NCBI GenBank assembly: GCA_020744225.1
Contig: JAGMWG010000006.1
Location: 1,240,001-1,304,000 of the forward strand
Direction: 5' to 3'
Length of the DNA stretch: 64,000 bases
DNA from: Paraphoma chrysanthemicola
Taxonomy: Eukaryota > Ascomycota > Dothideomycetes > Pleosporales > Phaeosphaeriaceae
This document shows, piece after piece, positions 24,353 through 34,050 of the stretch; position 1 is the first letter of the stretch; each line of letters starts with the position of its first letter. Below the pieces are notes generated by a model. That model had not been told where the DNA came from, ran no database searches, and saw nothing but the letters and a program-made list of their open reading frames with translations. Position numbers and translations under genes: made by a program.

Positions 24353-24804
24353 AAACAGTTATGTAGCATTATCAGACACGATGAATTAACTTGAAGTGCT
24401 TCACCTATCGAATCGACCTTTCAGCTTGAAGTCATGAATTCGTGTTAGAAGCACTTGAGTTGGGCAGTCGACTAAGTTTGAAGTAGCATGCGCAGCACAA
24501 TGGCACTTTCGCTTGATAAAGTACACGCTCCTCCCTTGTAATCTACTGGTATTTACTCGTTGTAACAAGTCGGCAGGTCGGCATATCTCGGTCGTTCATT
24601 ACAATGTTGGCTAGTTTCTCTCATTCAGCCACGTTGTCAGATTGTGGGTCATACCCCTCCTTACCCCACTTCTAACTGACATTCCAAACATGCCATCCTC
24701 GTCTTCCACTCCTGCTCCTGCCAGATACTGCAAACTTCAAGCCGGTCTCACACTTTTTGCGTACGTTATATATTGTCTATATTTCAAAAGTGTCAAAAGC
24801 ATCT
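24353..24804. other. Intergenic between UTP17 and tRNA-Thr(CGT)
   Basis: A 452-bp spacer with the UTP17 3' end. Nothing else is recognised. Confidence 0.55.
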
Positions 24805-24888
24805 GCCCGCTTGGCTTAGTGGTACAGCGTCGCACTCGTATTCCAACGCGATATGCGAAGATCCGCGGTTCGATTCCGCGAGTGGGCA
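24805..24888 (+). tRNA. tRNA-Thr (anticodon CGT), with intron
   Basis: The sequence folds as a cloverleaf. The acceptor stem is GCCCGCT with AGTGGGC. The T arm is CGCGG-TTCGATT-CCGCG, and the anticodon stem is TCGCA with TGCGA. The anticodon CGT lies at 24837-24839 and reads ACG codons. A 12-nt intron (24841-24852) interrupts the loop one base after the anticodon, the standard position. The mature length is 72 nt. The internal A box (D arm) and B box (GGTTCGATTCC) provide the polymerase III promoter. Confidence 0.95.
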
Positions 24889-24901
24889 AGCTTCAGCTGC
24901 C

Positions 24902-24907
24902 TTTTTT
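24902..24907 (+). terminator. RNA polymerase III terminator of tRNA-Thr(CGT)
   Basis: A run of six T residues starts 14 nt after the tRNA, the expected polymerase III stop signal. Confidence 0.8.
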
Positions 24908-25550
24908 GGCTTCGTTTTTGCTTCGGGGAGCGTTGCGAAGCTTTTTTGGAGTGCGTGAGTGGAGGTATATTATATACGGAGTGAGTGAAGAATTTTTAGC
25001 TGCAAGGAAGGGCCAATGGGGACAAAGACGTGGCAGGGAAGAAGCACCTCAAAGAAAGCACGAGCACTTTTCCGCGGACGCGGTGCGATGATTTCTTGAC
25101 CTATTCTTTTTGCCGATTACATGTGTTGTACGTGCTTCTTCATTCGTCTGTGTTTGTACGCGGAGGTGCTGAGTCGACAATGTAGTATTGCGGCGAGATT
25201 TATCAGAGCTTAAGCGGATGTGCTACAAAATATGGATGTGTCGTCAATACTCTTGCAAATAGAGGGCAAAGACGGGCATGGGTGTTCTATGTATGCGCAT
25301 CCGAGGTAGTAACCAAACACCATGGTTCAAAGCACGACTAGATGTATGCACCAGAACACAGAGTTCCTGACGTTTCCGCTTTCGAAGTTCAACGAGGTCA
25401 AAGCGAGATCAAAGAAGGAAACGATATTCTATTAATCCGAGAAACGTTTCTCAGGGCTAATGCAAACTTGAAATCGAACTCGCTAGCCGCAGTAGACAAA
25501 CATGAACAGAAGAAGACGCAGCACCCAGAACAACATCCTCCCACCGCGAG
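24908..25550. other. Intergenic: tRNA to AGC kinase 3' end
   Basis: A 643-bp spacer holding the kinase 3' untranslated region. No additional gene is supported. Confidence 0.55.
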
Positions 25551-27293
25551 TCAAAAGCCCCATTCTCCGCTCTCCAACAAACTCTCGCTAGCCACGAAAC
25601 TGAAACCACCAAAGGGATTCGTCTGCGCATCCTCCAAAATGTCATCAAACTTCCTCGTAAGCACAGGGCTAAGAGGCAAATCCGTGAAGTCTTGCGCAAA
25701 GTTCTCTCCGAGCTCAGGGTCTGTGATGAGCGGCATGATGGGCGGTTCCAGCTCTCTCGCCTCAAGCTTCTTCCAGTCAATCTTGCGGAAGAAACGGTGC
25801 TTCTTGATCGTCTGCATGTCCTTGGGCATGTTGAAGCCGAGACGCTTCTTTGGCTCCTTGCGCAAAAGACGAGTCAGGAGATCCTTGGCCTCTGCGCTGA
25901 GGAAGTATGGTAGGGAGAGTTTCGACTTGACAATCTTCTCCTGGATCTTGGCATTGTTGTTGCCAGAGAAGGGCGGAGCGCCGGTGAGCAGGTCGAACCC
26001 AAGCGCACCAAGAGACCACCAATCTACTGCGGCGCCGTACTCGACGCCCTGGATGACTTCGGGAGCCATATACTCAACCGTACCAAGGAAGGACTTGCAT
26101 GGGTTATCCTCATCCAAAGACACTTTGCTCAGCCCAAAGTCGGTCAGGAGCAAGTGGCCCTCATTGTCGAGTAGACAATTCTCAGGTTTCAGATCACGGT
26201 AGATGACGCCAACCGTGCGGTGCAGATGATCGAGCGCGAGCACCATCTCGGCCATGTAAAACGCTGCGACATCCTCGGAGAACATGCGCTCGGCAGCAAG
26301 ATGATGAAACAGTTCACCGCCCTGTGCGTACTCCAAAATGAGGTAGAGCTTCTCGTGGTCTTGGAATGCGTAGTACAGGTTGACGATGAATGGATGGCGA
26401 TTAACGCTCTCCAAGATGTTGCGCTCGGTCTTGGTCTGCTCAATCAGCTTCTTATGGACCGTAATGGAAGCCTTCTTGAACTGCTTCTGAGCGAAGAGGC
26501 GGCCCGTGCCACGCTGCCTGACAAGCAGTACTGTTCCATAGCTACCCTTTCCGAGGCACATCAACGGCTCGAAATCCTCGGCGGTCATCTTGCGCGACAT
26601 TCCGCTGTTCAGCATCGTAGAGTCCTTGGACGTCGCATCCATGCTGAAGTCTTCGACAAGGTCCACTTCATAACTCTCCATCTCCGTGCGGTCGCTGTCA
26701 CTACCAAGACCAGACGTGCTGGTATTGCTGGACATCTGGGAAGCAACCCTAGACATCGACACACCTTTCAGCGGCGAGTCCTCTCTGGGCGTCAGATTGA
26801 GAGCCTCAAGTTGGGCTTTCAGACTGCTGATGCCTCCCATAGACGAGATAGGCCTGAGCGCCGGGCTGCTGGTGATGCTAGGTAGGCCAGAGCGCGCAGG
26901 ACCGAATCGCGGAGTGGCAGCCATGGAGTAGTCGGATTCTTCTCCGCCGGAGGTGACGGGAGTGTGGAATCCTCGGGTCACGTTGGCCGCTGGCGCACCA
27001 TTCAACAGATTCTTCTTCTTCTTCCTCTTGTTCTTCTGCGCCTTCTTCATGACCATATCGAAGTCCAGCTTATCAGGCCCTGCTTGCTTTCCGTCCCCAG
27101 TGGGCAACACTGCGCGCTTGGGTAGCGGAGACACGATATTGATGGGCGGAGTGCCGATGTGGAGGGGCACTTTGGGCACATCCAAGTCCATCTTGTCGCT
27201 CGCAAACACATCATCAGCGCTCGTGGCTGGCGGAGCGTCTTGCGCCGTCGCAGTCAGCACCTGCGCATCGTCGTCGAAGGTGAAGATGCCCAT
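25551..27293 (-). CDS. AGC-family protein kinase, S6-kinase-like
   Basis: A single-exon gene of 580 aa from ATG 27293. The first 260 or so residues are disordered, with a basic patch (KNKRKKKKN). The catalytic domain follows: GKGSYG loop, catalytic lysine in AQKQFKK, YRDLKPEN, DFG, T-loop SFLGTVEYMAPE and APE. The C-terminal AGC extension ends with a hydrophobic motif NPFGGFSF, the site that TOR complexes phosphorylate in this family. Sequence of the kinase domain fits fungal S6K (S. pombe Psk1 type) better than Sch9, since no C2 domain is present. A short N-terminal FTFDDD may be a TOR-signalling-like motif, which is speculative. An upstream in-frame TTG is not used as the start. Confidence 0.88.
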   Translation of the reverse strand: MGIFTFDDDAQVLTATAQDAPPATSADDVFASDKMDLDVPKVPLHIGTPPINIVSPLPKRAVLPTGDGKQAGPDKLDFDMVMKKAQKNKRKKKKNLLNGAPAANVTRGFHTPVTSGGEESDYSMAATPRFGPARSGLPSITSSPALRPISSMGGISSLKAQLEALNLTPREDSPLKGVSMSRVASQMSSNTSTSGLGSDSDRTEMESYEVDLVEDFSMDATSKDSTMLNSGMSRKMTAEDFEPLMCLGKGSYGTVLLVRQRGTGRLFAQKQFKKASITVHKKLIEQTKTERNILESVNRHPFIVNLYYAFQDHEKLYLILEYAQGGELFHHLAAERMFSEDVAAFYMAEMVLALDHLHRTVGVIYRDLKPENCLLDNEGHLLLTDFGLSKVSLDEDNPCKSFLGTVEYMAPEVIQGVEYGAAVDWWSLGALGFDLLTGAPPFSGNNNAKIQEKIVKSKLSLPYFLSAEAKDLLTRLLRKEPKKRLGFNMPKDMQTIKKHRFFRKIDWKKLEARELEPPIMPLITDPELGENFAQDFTDLPLSPVLTRKFDDILEDAQTNPFGGFSFVASESLLESGEWGF

Positions 27294-28341
27294 TGTTTGC
27301 GATACCCGATGGGTAGGTATGTTAGAGCCGCTGCTCTGTCTATTCAAGCGGTTTGATGGTTCTGCGCGCTTCGCGTCAGCCTGCAAACACCCGAGGCGCT
27401 TAAAGAGCCGCGCACATTCAACTCAGGCACTGTTATCCAGGTTTACCGTCCACCGAAGATCACGGTGGACCGCCGTCCCCTACTTGTCGAACCAGGGATG
27501 CGAAGGAGGCGTCCGTCTTATTCAGTCCTGCGGTCGATGTGCTATATGGATACGCGGATCCAACCAGAGTAAGCTGGGCGGCGGCGAAAAGAGAAGCGGT
27601 CGTGGGAGGGGAAGCAGAGCCCATGAATGGTGATGTGAGGATATTTGGGTGTCGGTGGTAAAGCCAGGTGTGCGTCCTGGCCGGCGATGTCTGTGCTGCG
27701 TGGTGTTTAAGGGTCGTGTTTGAGCGAGAGTCGCGAAAAGGCCAGCGGATTGAGGCTCTCTGGGGTGTCCAAGTTTCTTAATTTGGGGCCTTGGCACCGC
27801 CCTTGTTCCGGGCATGTGAATAAGCTTACCCCGGAAGGTCACTCGGTACCCCAAATGCAGCTCGATAGTGCCCGAGAAACATCGCTGTGCGACATGGTGA
27901 CGGCGAGCTCGTGCTGCGTCTTCCCAGTTGGTGTCACGGCCGCTTTTTCATTCGGGTTTGCCGCCCACTCGTGCCCTGAAGGGCAGGCGCCGGGTCGCAG
28001 GAGACGACGGCACCCCTTTTGCGCTTGGGCGCTCCCAGGAGATGATGCATGATTTGCAGTCAGACCAGCCACGCATGCGCCCGAATCTCGACCACCAGTG
28101 AATCAATGGCGATTGTGCATAGGATGCGCTGGCCAAACGGCACGAGCAAGAAACACCTCGCTGGCGTAGTTGCGCCATGATCCGCTGGCGGCGGGCCGCT
28201 CCACAAATTCCGCGCCGCTTGGAGCCGAGTCGTTTACAACACACAGCCACACGATTTTTTTTGATATGGGAATATATACATTACATTTCCCAAACATGCA
28301 ACAAACCACCTAGGTTCGCCAACCGATTGTTCATCGGATCC
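27294..28341. other. Intergenic upstream of the AGC kinase
   Basis: About 1 kb between the kinase start and the second tRNA. It should contain the kinase promoter and leader. Open frames up to 110 codons look random. Confidence 0.5.
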
Positions 28342-28422
28342 GCCCTCTTGGCTTAGTGGTAAAGCGTATCACTAGTATTGATTGCTATGATAAGATCGCT
28401 AGTTCGATTCTGGCAGAGGGCA
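28342..28422 (+). tRNA. tRNA-Thr (anticodon AGT), with intron
   Basis: Cloverleaf with acceptor stem GCCCTCT and AGAGGGC, T arm GCTAG-TTCGATT-CTGGC and anticodon stem TATCA with TGATA. The anticodon AGT at 28374-28376 (read as IGU) decodes ACU, ACC and ACA. A 9-nt intron at 28378-28386 lies one base after the anticodon. The mature length is 72 nt. It is the second split tRNA-Thr gene within 3.6 kb and has an almost identical D arm to the first. Confidence 0.95.
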
Positions 28423-28429
28423 TCCTCTC

Positions 28430-28434
28430 TTTTT
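28430..28434 (+). terminator. RNA polymerase III terminator of tRNA-Thr(AGT)
   Basis: Five consecutive T residues begin 8 nt after the tRNA 3' end. Confidence 0.75.
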
Positions 28435-29031
28435 GCCATTTCATCTGCACTTCTGCACTGCCTTGAGCACCCATCTTGCTGGTTCAACTCGCATGGAATG
28501 GGTATCGATGAAATATAATATATTTTTTGTTCAATTGGCCACAATTTCCCCGCTCTACAACGTCAATGCTGCTTGAAACCGTCGTGCGTTATGGTGACAA
28601 GACTTTCATGGGTGTAAGACGAGTATATTAGAAAGATTAGACTTATGATGCAGTGGGAACACTTGTCTGAAATCTAGAGGTATTTTAAACGTCAAGGTAC
28701 AGCGATGTATGATGAGCACAAGCACAAAAGGTTCACGGGCAATTTCTAGTGATTGAATGTGCGTTTATTTTCACGACATCACACGCCAACATCTCCCGTG
28801 TCTCATCTTCGAACAACATAAAACAGATTCCCCGGGATGAACAAGAAAAGGTGAGCTACAGTACAAACAGGTAGGCGAGTATGTGCAAGCTTTCAGAACC
28901 TTCATGTCATCTTTTCACCATGTTTCCCCAAGTGTTTTGTACCCTTCTTCCACGCCTGCACTCCTACTGGTTACAACGAAAGAGTATATTGACAGCGAAG
29001 AAAGGCCAAGAAGGTCACTCAAGAAGTATGC
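28435..29031. other. Intergenic: tRNA to chitin deacetylase 3' end
   Basis: A 597-bp AT-rich spacer with the 3' untranslated region of the chitin deacetylase. No gene is seen. Confidence 0.55.
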
Positions 29032-29787
29032 TTAAGTGCATGTACCGAAGGACTTGTTGCAGCCGGTGCCGCAGTGGCCGGTTGTTGAGCCGCACCATCC
29101 GTACTGGCTGCAGCAGGTTCCGAAGGTGGAACCCGTGCACGTGAAGCCTGCGGTACCTGCGCAGGTACCGTCAGTGGAGGCCTTCTTAGTGGCGACTGGG
29201 GCCGCAGCGGACGACACCTTGGTGGAGGTAGCGGCCTTGGGGGTGCTGGAAGCAGGCTTTACGGATGAGACGGCGCCAGAGCCTGAGCAGGTACCGAAAG
29301 CAGCGTTGCAGGTAGAGCCGCAGTGGTCCGTGGTCGAGCCGCACCAGCCGTACTGCGAGCAGCAGTTGCCGTAGGACGAGCCGGCGCAAGTGAATCCAGA
29401 GGTTCCAGCGCAAGTACCGTCGGTCGAGACCTTGGCGCCAGCTGAGGGTGAGGCAGCGGCGGAAGAAGCCTTGGTAGACGAGGCGGCCTTGGGCGTTGAT
29501 GAAGGAGCCTTGGTGGAGCTCACAGCAATGGAGTTGGAGCCACAGTTGCCAAAGGCAGACTGGCAGCCGGTTCCGCAGTAGTCAGTCGTAGTGCCGCACC
29601 ATCCAGAAGCGCTGCAGCAGTTACCGAACGCGCTGTTGAGGCAAGTGCTATGATGGTCAATATTAAGCATGTGTAAATTGACAATGGAGACTTACTAGCC
29701 GTTGGTGCCACCGCAAGTAGCATCGGTGGTGACCTTCTTGGTGCCGGTGGAAGCAGGGGCGGTGGAGGAACGAGTTGCCGTGCCAAC
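29032..29787 (-). repeat. Tandem CBM18 repeat units inside the chitin deacetylase gene
   Basis: Three chitin-binding units of 83-85 codons repeat in tandem. Each has a Ser/Thr/Ala/Pro/Lys linker and then a cysteine-rich module with CCS..GWCG and a GC..FG.C ending. The two downstream units are spaced exactly 249 nt apart. They share long identical stretches, suggesting recent internal duplication. Confidence 0.85.
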
Positions 29788-31288
29788 CTTGGAGACATGG
29801 TGTTAGATGAGAGTAAGGAGTAAAACAATTAATAGACCAATGCGAACGAAAATGAGAGCACAAATGCAAGAAGAAATACTGGTCCTCTACGGACCCAGCC
29901 TTGGCTCGCGGAGCCGGTCATGGATTCGGAAGAGATGGAAAGCCCATTGGAGTTCTTGTTCGTATCCTCGCCCTTAGAAGACAAAGTTGCAGAAGACTCA
30001 TTGCTTGAATTGGCAGAGTCCTTTAGAAAGGAGCGTTAGATGGCAGTGCCACTGCATTCGTTGCGTGACGAAAGGAGATATAGAGAAGGCCACAAGTGAA
30101 AGCTGTGATGATTGTGCAGAGAGATCATGAACTTACAGAAGACGGGGTGCCAGCGCCACCAGCAGTGCGGTACCAGTTAGCCACAGGATCGCCGAGGCAC
30201 TCGCCGACAGTGACAGCCTTGTAGCCGAGAGTCTGAATAGTCTTGAGCATGTACTCGGTCAAGTTGTTGGCAGTCTGCTCGTGGATATCGTGCTGGATAT
30301 CGAGCCACTTGGCACCTTTAGCAGCAGTCGCACCACCTTTCGTGATGTTGCCGTAAAACCAGTCCTTTGAGTGCTGAATCAGGTCGGGCGAATCCTGGTT
30401 GTAGTCATCGGTATCAACATCGAAGTAAACGACGTGGTAACCAAGAGCAGCCATGTCAGTCTCGCACTGGCCAGTGCAGCTGGAGTAAGGTGGACGCATG
30501 TATGTGGGAATCTTGCCAACGATATTGCGGAGAGCCATTTCGTTCTTGATCATTTGGTCCTTGCGGTCAGCCTGTGAGATGGCGCTCAAGTCCTGATGAG
30601 TCCAGGTGTGCGAGGCAATCTGATGGCCTTCAGTGTCCATGCGCTTGATGACATCAATGTACTCCTGGGTCAGGTCAATTTGACCCTTGTTGATGTTGTT
30701 ACCAGTGATGAAAAAGGTGGCCTTTGCGTTGTAAGTCTTCATAAGATCCAGGATGTGGGCAGTGAGAGTTTTCTGCGGGCCATCGTCGTAGGTCAAGGCA
30801 ATGGTTCCAGGTGTGACGCAGCTGTAGATGCCTGCACCACCATAGGCGACGGAGCCAACCTTGGTGCGAGCAATCGAAGAGGTGTCACTGCCAGCGGGAA
30901 CGGCATTATCTGGGCAGCCTGGGCCGTACTTGTAATCGCAGCCAGGAGCGTAGCAGTAGTCTGGGTCGGTACCGCAGTCTACATAATGTCAGCAAGAAGG
31001 ACTAGTGTGGTGTACAGAATACTCACAGCCAGATTGGGAGCAGCATTGGCCGGCGGCGCAAGACTTTCCGACGGATGCACCGCACTCCAATGTATCCTGA
31101 CGCTTTACTGGAGCTGCTTCCTTGGCATATTCGTGAGCCTCAGCAAAGCGGGCTCCAAGACTGGCGAACAGGTCACGGGCTTTGAGGTCTTTGGGGTTGA
31201 GTCCAACAATCTTGGGAAGGGCATTGCCATGGGCGCTGACGAAGGGAGCGGCAGCTGCGACCGCAGCGAGGGCGGTAGAGAAGTGCAT
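29032..31288 (-). CDS. Chitin deacetylase with CBM18 chitin-binding modules, two possible C termini
   Basis: Removes acetyl groups from chitin in the wall, which can hide hyphae from host chitin sensing. Exons of the long form: 31288-31027, 30978-30137, 30020-29880, 29787-29696 and 29647-29032 (650 aa). A signal peptide (MHFSTALAAVAAAAPFVSA) is followed by one CBM18 module (CCSQSGYCGTDPDYC). The NodB domain carries TYDDGP, SHTWTHQD and RPPYS. A Ser-rich linker and three more CBM18 modules follow. If the 92-nt intron 29788-29879 is kept, the frame stops at 29829 and gives a 431-aa form with a hydrophobic GPI-type tail. The CBM18 exons have no start codon or signal peptide of their own, so they belong to this transcript. 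The join 29880/29787 (GTATTT...CTAAC...AAG) is the least certain. Confidence 0.88.
29829..29879 (-). other. Retained-intron segment encoding a GPI-anchor-like tail
   Basis: Reading straight on from exon 3 (GSASQGWVRRGP) gives VFLLAFVLSFSFALVY and then TAA. This is a small-residue region, a short spacer and a terminal hydrophobic stretch, the layout of a GPI attachment signal. The same bases are the 5' half of the intron that must be removed to reach the CBM18 exons. Confidence 0.6.
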
Positions 31289-34050
31289 TTTGTGATTTTT
31301 CGTTCGGTGGAATTACTGGATTACTAGATACTTATAGTCGATAGTTCTAAAGCAAGCGAATGGATAGTGAGAGTCAACGACGACTGCACACTGATGTTGA
31401 CCTGGGTGGATAACGAAGGATACCGCAAAGAAGGCGGAATTAGGGCTTCGAATAAAGAAGGTAGCGAGAAAAGCTCATCCGAGAAGCCAAAAGCCGCGCC
31501 TTATGAAGGGCAAGACGATCTACCGCTTGTGAGGAACCCTTGCAAGGCGTATGCTAAGTTTGACTCGGGATTAAGCCAGGGGAGGAATGGCTTGTCTGAA
31601 GCTTGACCGGCGTATGGCCGGTCGAACTAGGAAAAGAAGCTTTGCGCCGCGGACCCCTGTGCCTTGCACGAATTTGGGACTCTGGACCCATGGCGCCGGC
31701 TTCGCTTCGCGATGGGAGGTCTGTCATTGGGAAGGCCAGCGGGGCCGCGGCACGGGGCTTCCACCCATGATGCAGGAACCAAGTCTCATCACACCCGCAG
31801 AGTGAAAGTGACGACGCTGTCTCCTGGGCCTCCTTGAAGCTCGAAACATGTTTTGATGTCAAGAGCGAAGGCTGAGGCGCCCGTGGTTGAGAGAGGGCGT
31901 GTGAAGCACCCATAATGCGTTCATCGCAGTCGTGACACAGATCGCCGGAACTGTGTTTAGAACGGTCGAAACGACGGGTGATTCACGCGCTGCCGAAAAG
32001 CGACTGCCTATCTTCATTTCATACTCGCATCATAGTTCCGTGGGGCGATGTCGTCGTTGAGCGCATCGCGATGTAATCGCGTTAGTGTCTCGTCGCCAAG
32101 TCTGCGGTGCTACAGCTTGCGCATGGCAATGCGACACACCATGGTCCTGGCTTGGACTAGTTGACGAGTCTTCATTCGGTGGCGCAACACTGCATGCTTC
32201 TGACATATTGGCAACCGCCGCCGAGCGCGCCCGAGGCATACATGGCTTCTTGGAAGAGAGCTTGTCGGGAACAAGAAGAAACGAGGATCCACACTGCATC
32301 ATCGCCTGCAGCAGTCTACTTTTAGACCATCTCTTGCTTCCCGTGTTTAGGCATGCAGCACGCATGAATGTTCTTGCCGGTACATATTCAGCCCTAACTC
32401 CACGGCAATCACACCTGTTTCTTACCCCTGACCTTAGCCGCTCCACACCCCCCAACTGAGACCAACCCCAAATCAAATTTTCTCCTTGCGGGTCGTCGCC
32501 TGTGTCCGATGGTATGAGGTAAGCCAACCATGTGTTGCGCAGAACGAGTCTCGATACTCTGAGACAGTGATAACCGACCTTCGCCACTCGTGCGGCCCCG
32601 TCGATATCAATAGCAACACGGCAAGCCATCATGCGGTTGTGCTGCCAGCAAAGCAACTCAAGCACAGCGTGACGATGAAGTTGCTTCGATGCAGCAAGGA
32701 GCAGGCCAAACGGTGAGAATCAATATTGCAGCTTACGACGCATGATAGGTCGAAACATGCGGAAGATCCTCGTATCCCCTCTTTTCGCCATGCGGGACGC
32801 TGCGCCTAACCGTGCTCGTCTATCTGCATGCTTTAGCTTCCACAGCCTTCAGCTCCTCAACCTCCACTACCACGCAAGCATGCTGGCGAGACGCGACCAC
32901 GAGGCGCTCGGTGATATCGTAACATTAAAGGCCGAAATCGATCTTCAGAAAACAAGACTGCCCAAGCTTTGGCGCCTCTTGGACGCGGAGCGAAGCTTTT
33001 GGCAGTGTTTGCTTTCTCCCGGCTTCTTGTTTTCAGTGGGCCGTGATCATCCCAGCCCTAAAGCTTCGTCAATATGACAATGAAGAATTTCTCCTTAGTC
33101 ACTCAGCAAGTGGATCACTTCTCATTCTCGCCCATGGATATCGCGGCATCTGTATTCTCGGGCAATAGACTAATACAGTGCGAGGATTTCGCCTCTTCGG
33201 GGTCGCGAACTCGAGAAAGTTTCCTCCTTGCTCCAAAGCCCCACTGTACGACCCCTCGGCACAGCGAGACCCGCACGCTCGCTCTACCGGTGTCCCGTTA
33301 CGGTGTGTCGCACAGGGTTGTCAAATACCGGGTCCTTCGATTTCTGGGTTGCACAACGCGAGCATTGGAGTGCTTGCTCACGTGGTAACTCGGAATGTCA
33401 TACCAGAGGCGGCTGACTGTCAATCTTAGCACAGTAAATCTCCTATTGCACATACGAGAGCGGCCCGCGCTCGCCACCAAGCTCGTATCGGCGGACTCGA
33501 CCGAAGGCGCGAGTAAGTCATCTCTGACGTCTTATTGGACCGTGATTCAGGGTGCGGACGGCGGACGGAGCAGGTACTTGTTCCACAATGATTGTATAAG
33601 ATGTGGTGAGTTTGTGCTCGACTATGTCATTGCAGTTCTAGGAAGCGCGGAATGCGATCTTTTGCGCTGATTCTGAATCTGGACCTGAATCTGGACCAGC
33701 TGTTTTCGCGAGGCAGGGTAACAATGTTAGACATGGTAGGAACAATGCATTGTCAACCCAGATGTTATCCACAATCCACAACCATGAGCAAATAGCTATT
33801 TGGCGTTTCTCGATCCCTTTGCTCGTTTGTATGTACCACGACAGATGGTCTTGGATGAGTCACTTTTCAATCAAGAAGAGGGTGAGTCTCTTCAAACATC
33901 GATCGCTTCTATAGCATCTCTCCAATTGCTTAAAAAGTGGAAGCCCATTTCGCAGTGCGTTCATTATATAATCAATCTCTATCAGCGCTACTACATAGCT
34001 CGTCAAACGCCGACGCCTATGCTATGTCCAATTTTCCCGATTCTATTCTG
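31289..34050. other. Long gene-poor region
   Basis: About 2.8 kb without a gene I can support. The left end is the chitin deacetylase promoter. A minus-strand frame of 211 codons (32030-32665) lacks domain features, opens with a non-ATG codon and is probably chance. A 12-bp unit is directly repeated at 33673-33696. No transposon open frame or terminal repeat is recognised. Confidence 0.5.

Noticed and set aside
26220..26885. 221-codon plus-strand open frame
   Set aside because: Antisense to the AGC kinase domain.
30596..31327. 243-codon plus-strand open frame
   Set aside because: Antisense to the chitin deacetylase catalytic exon.
32030..32665. 211-codon minus-strand open frame
   Set aside because: Opens at a non-ATG codon and has no domain or composition signal. 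Kept only as a note under the gene-poor region.
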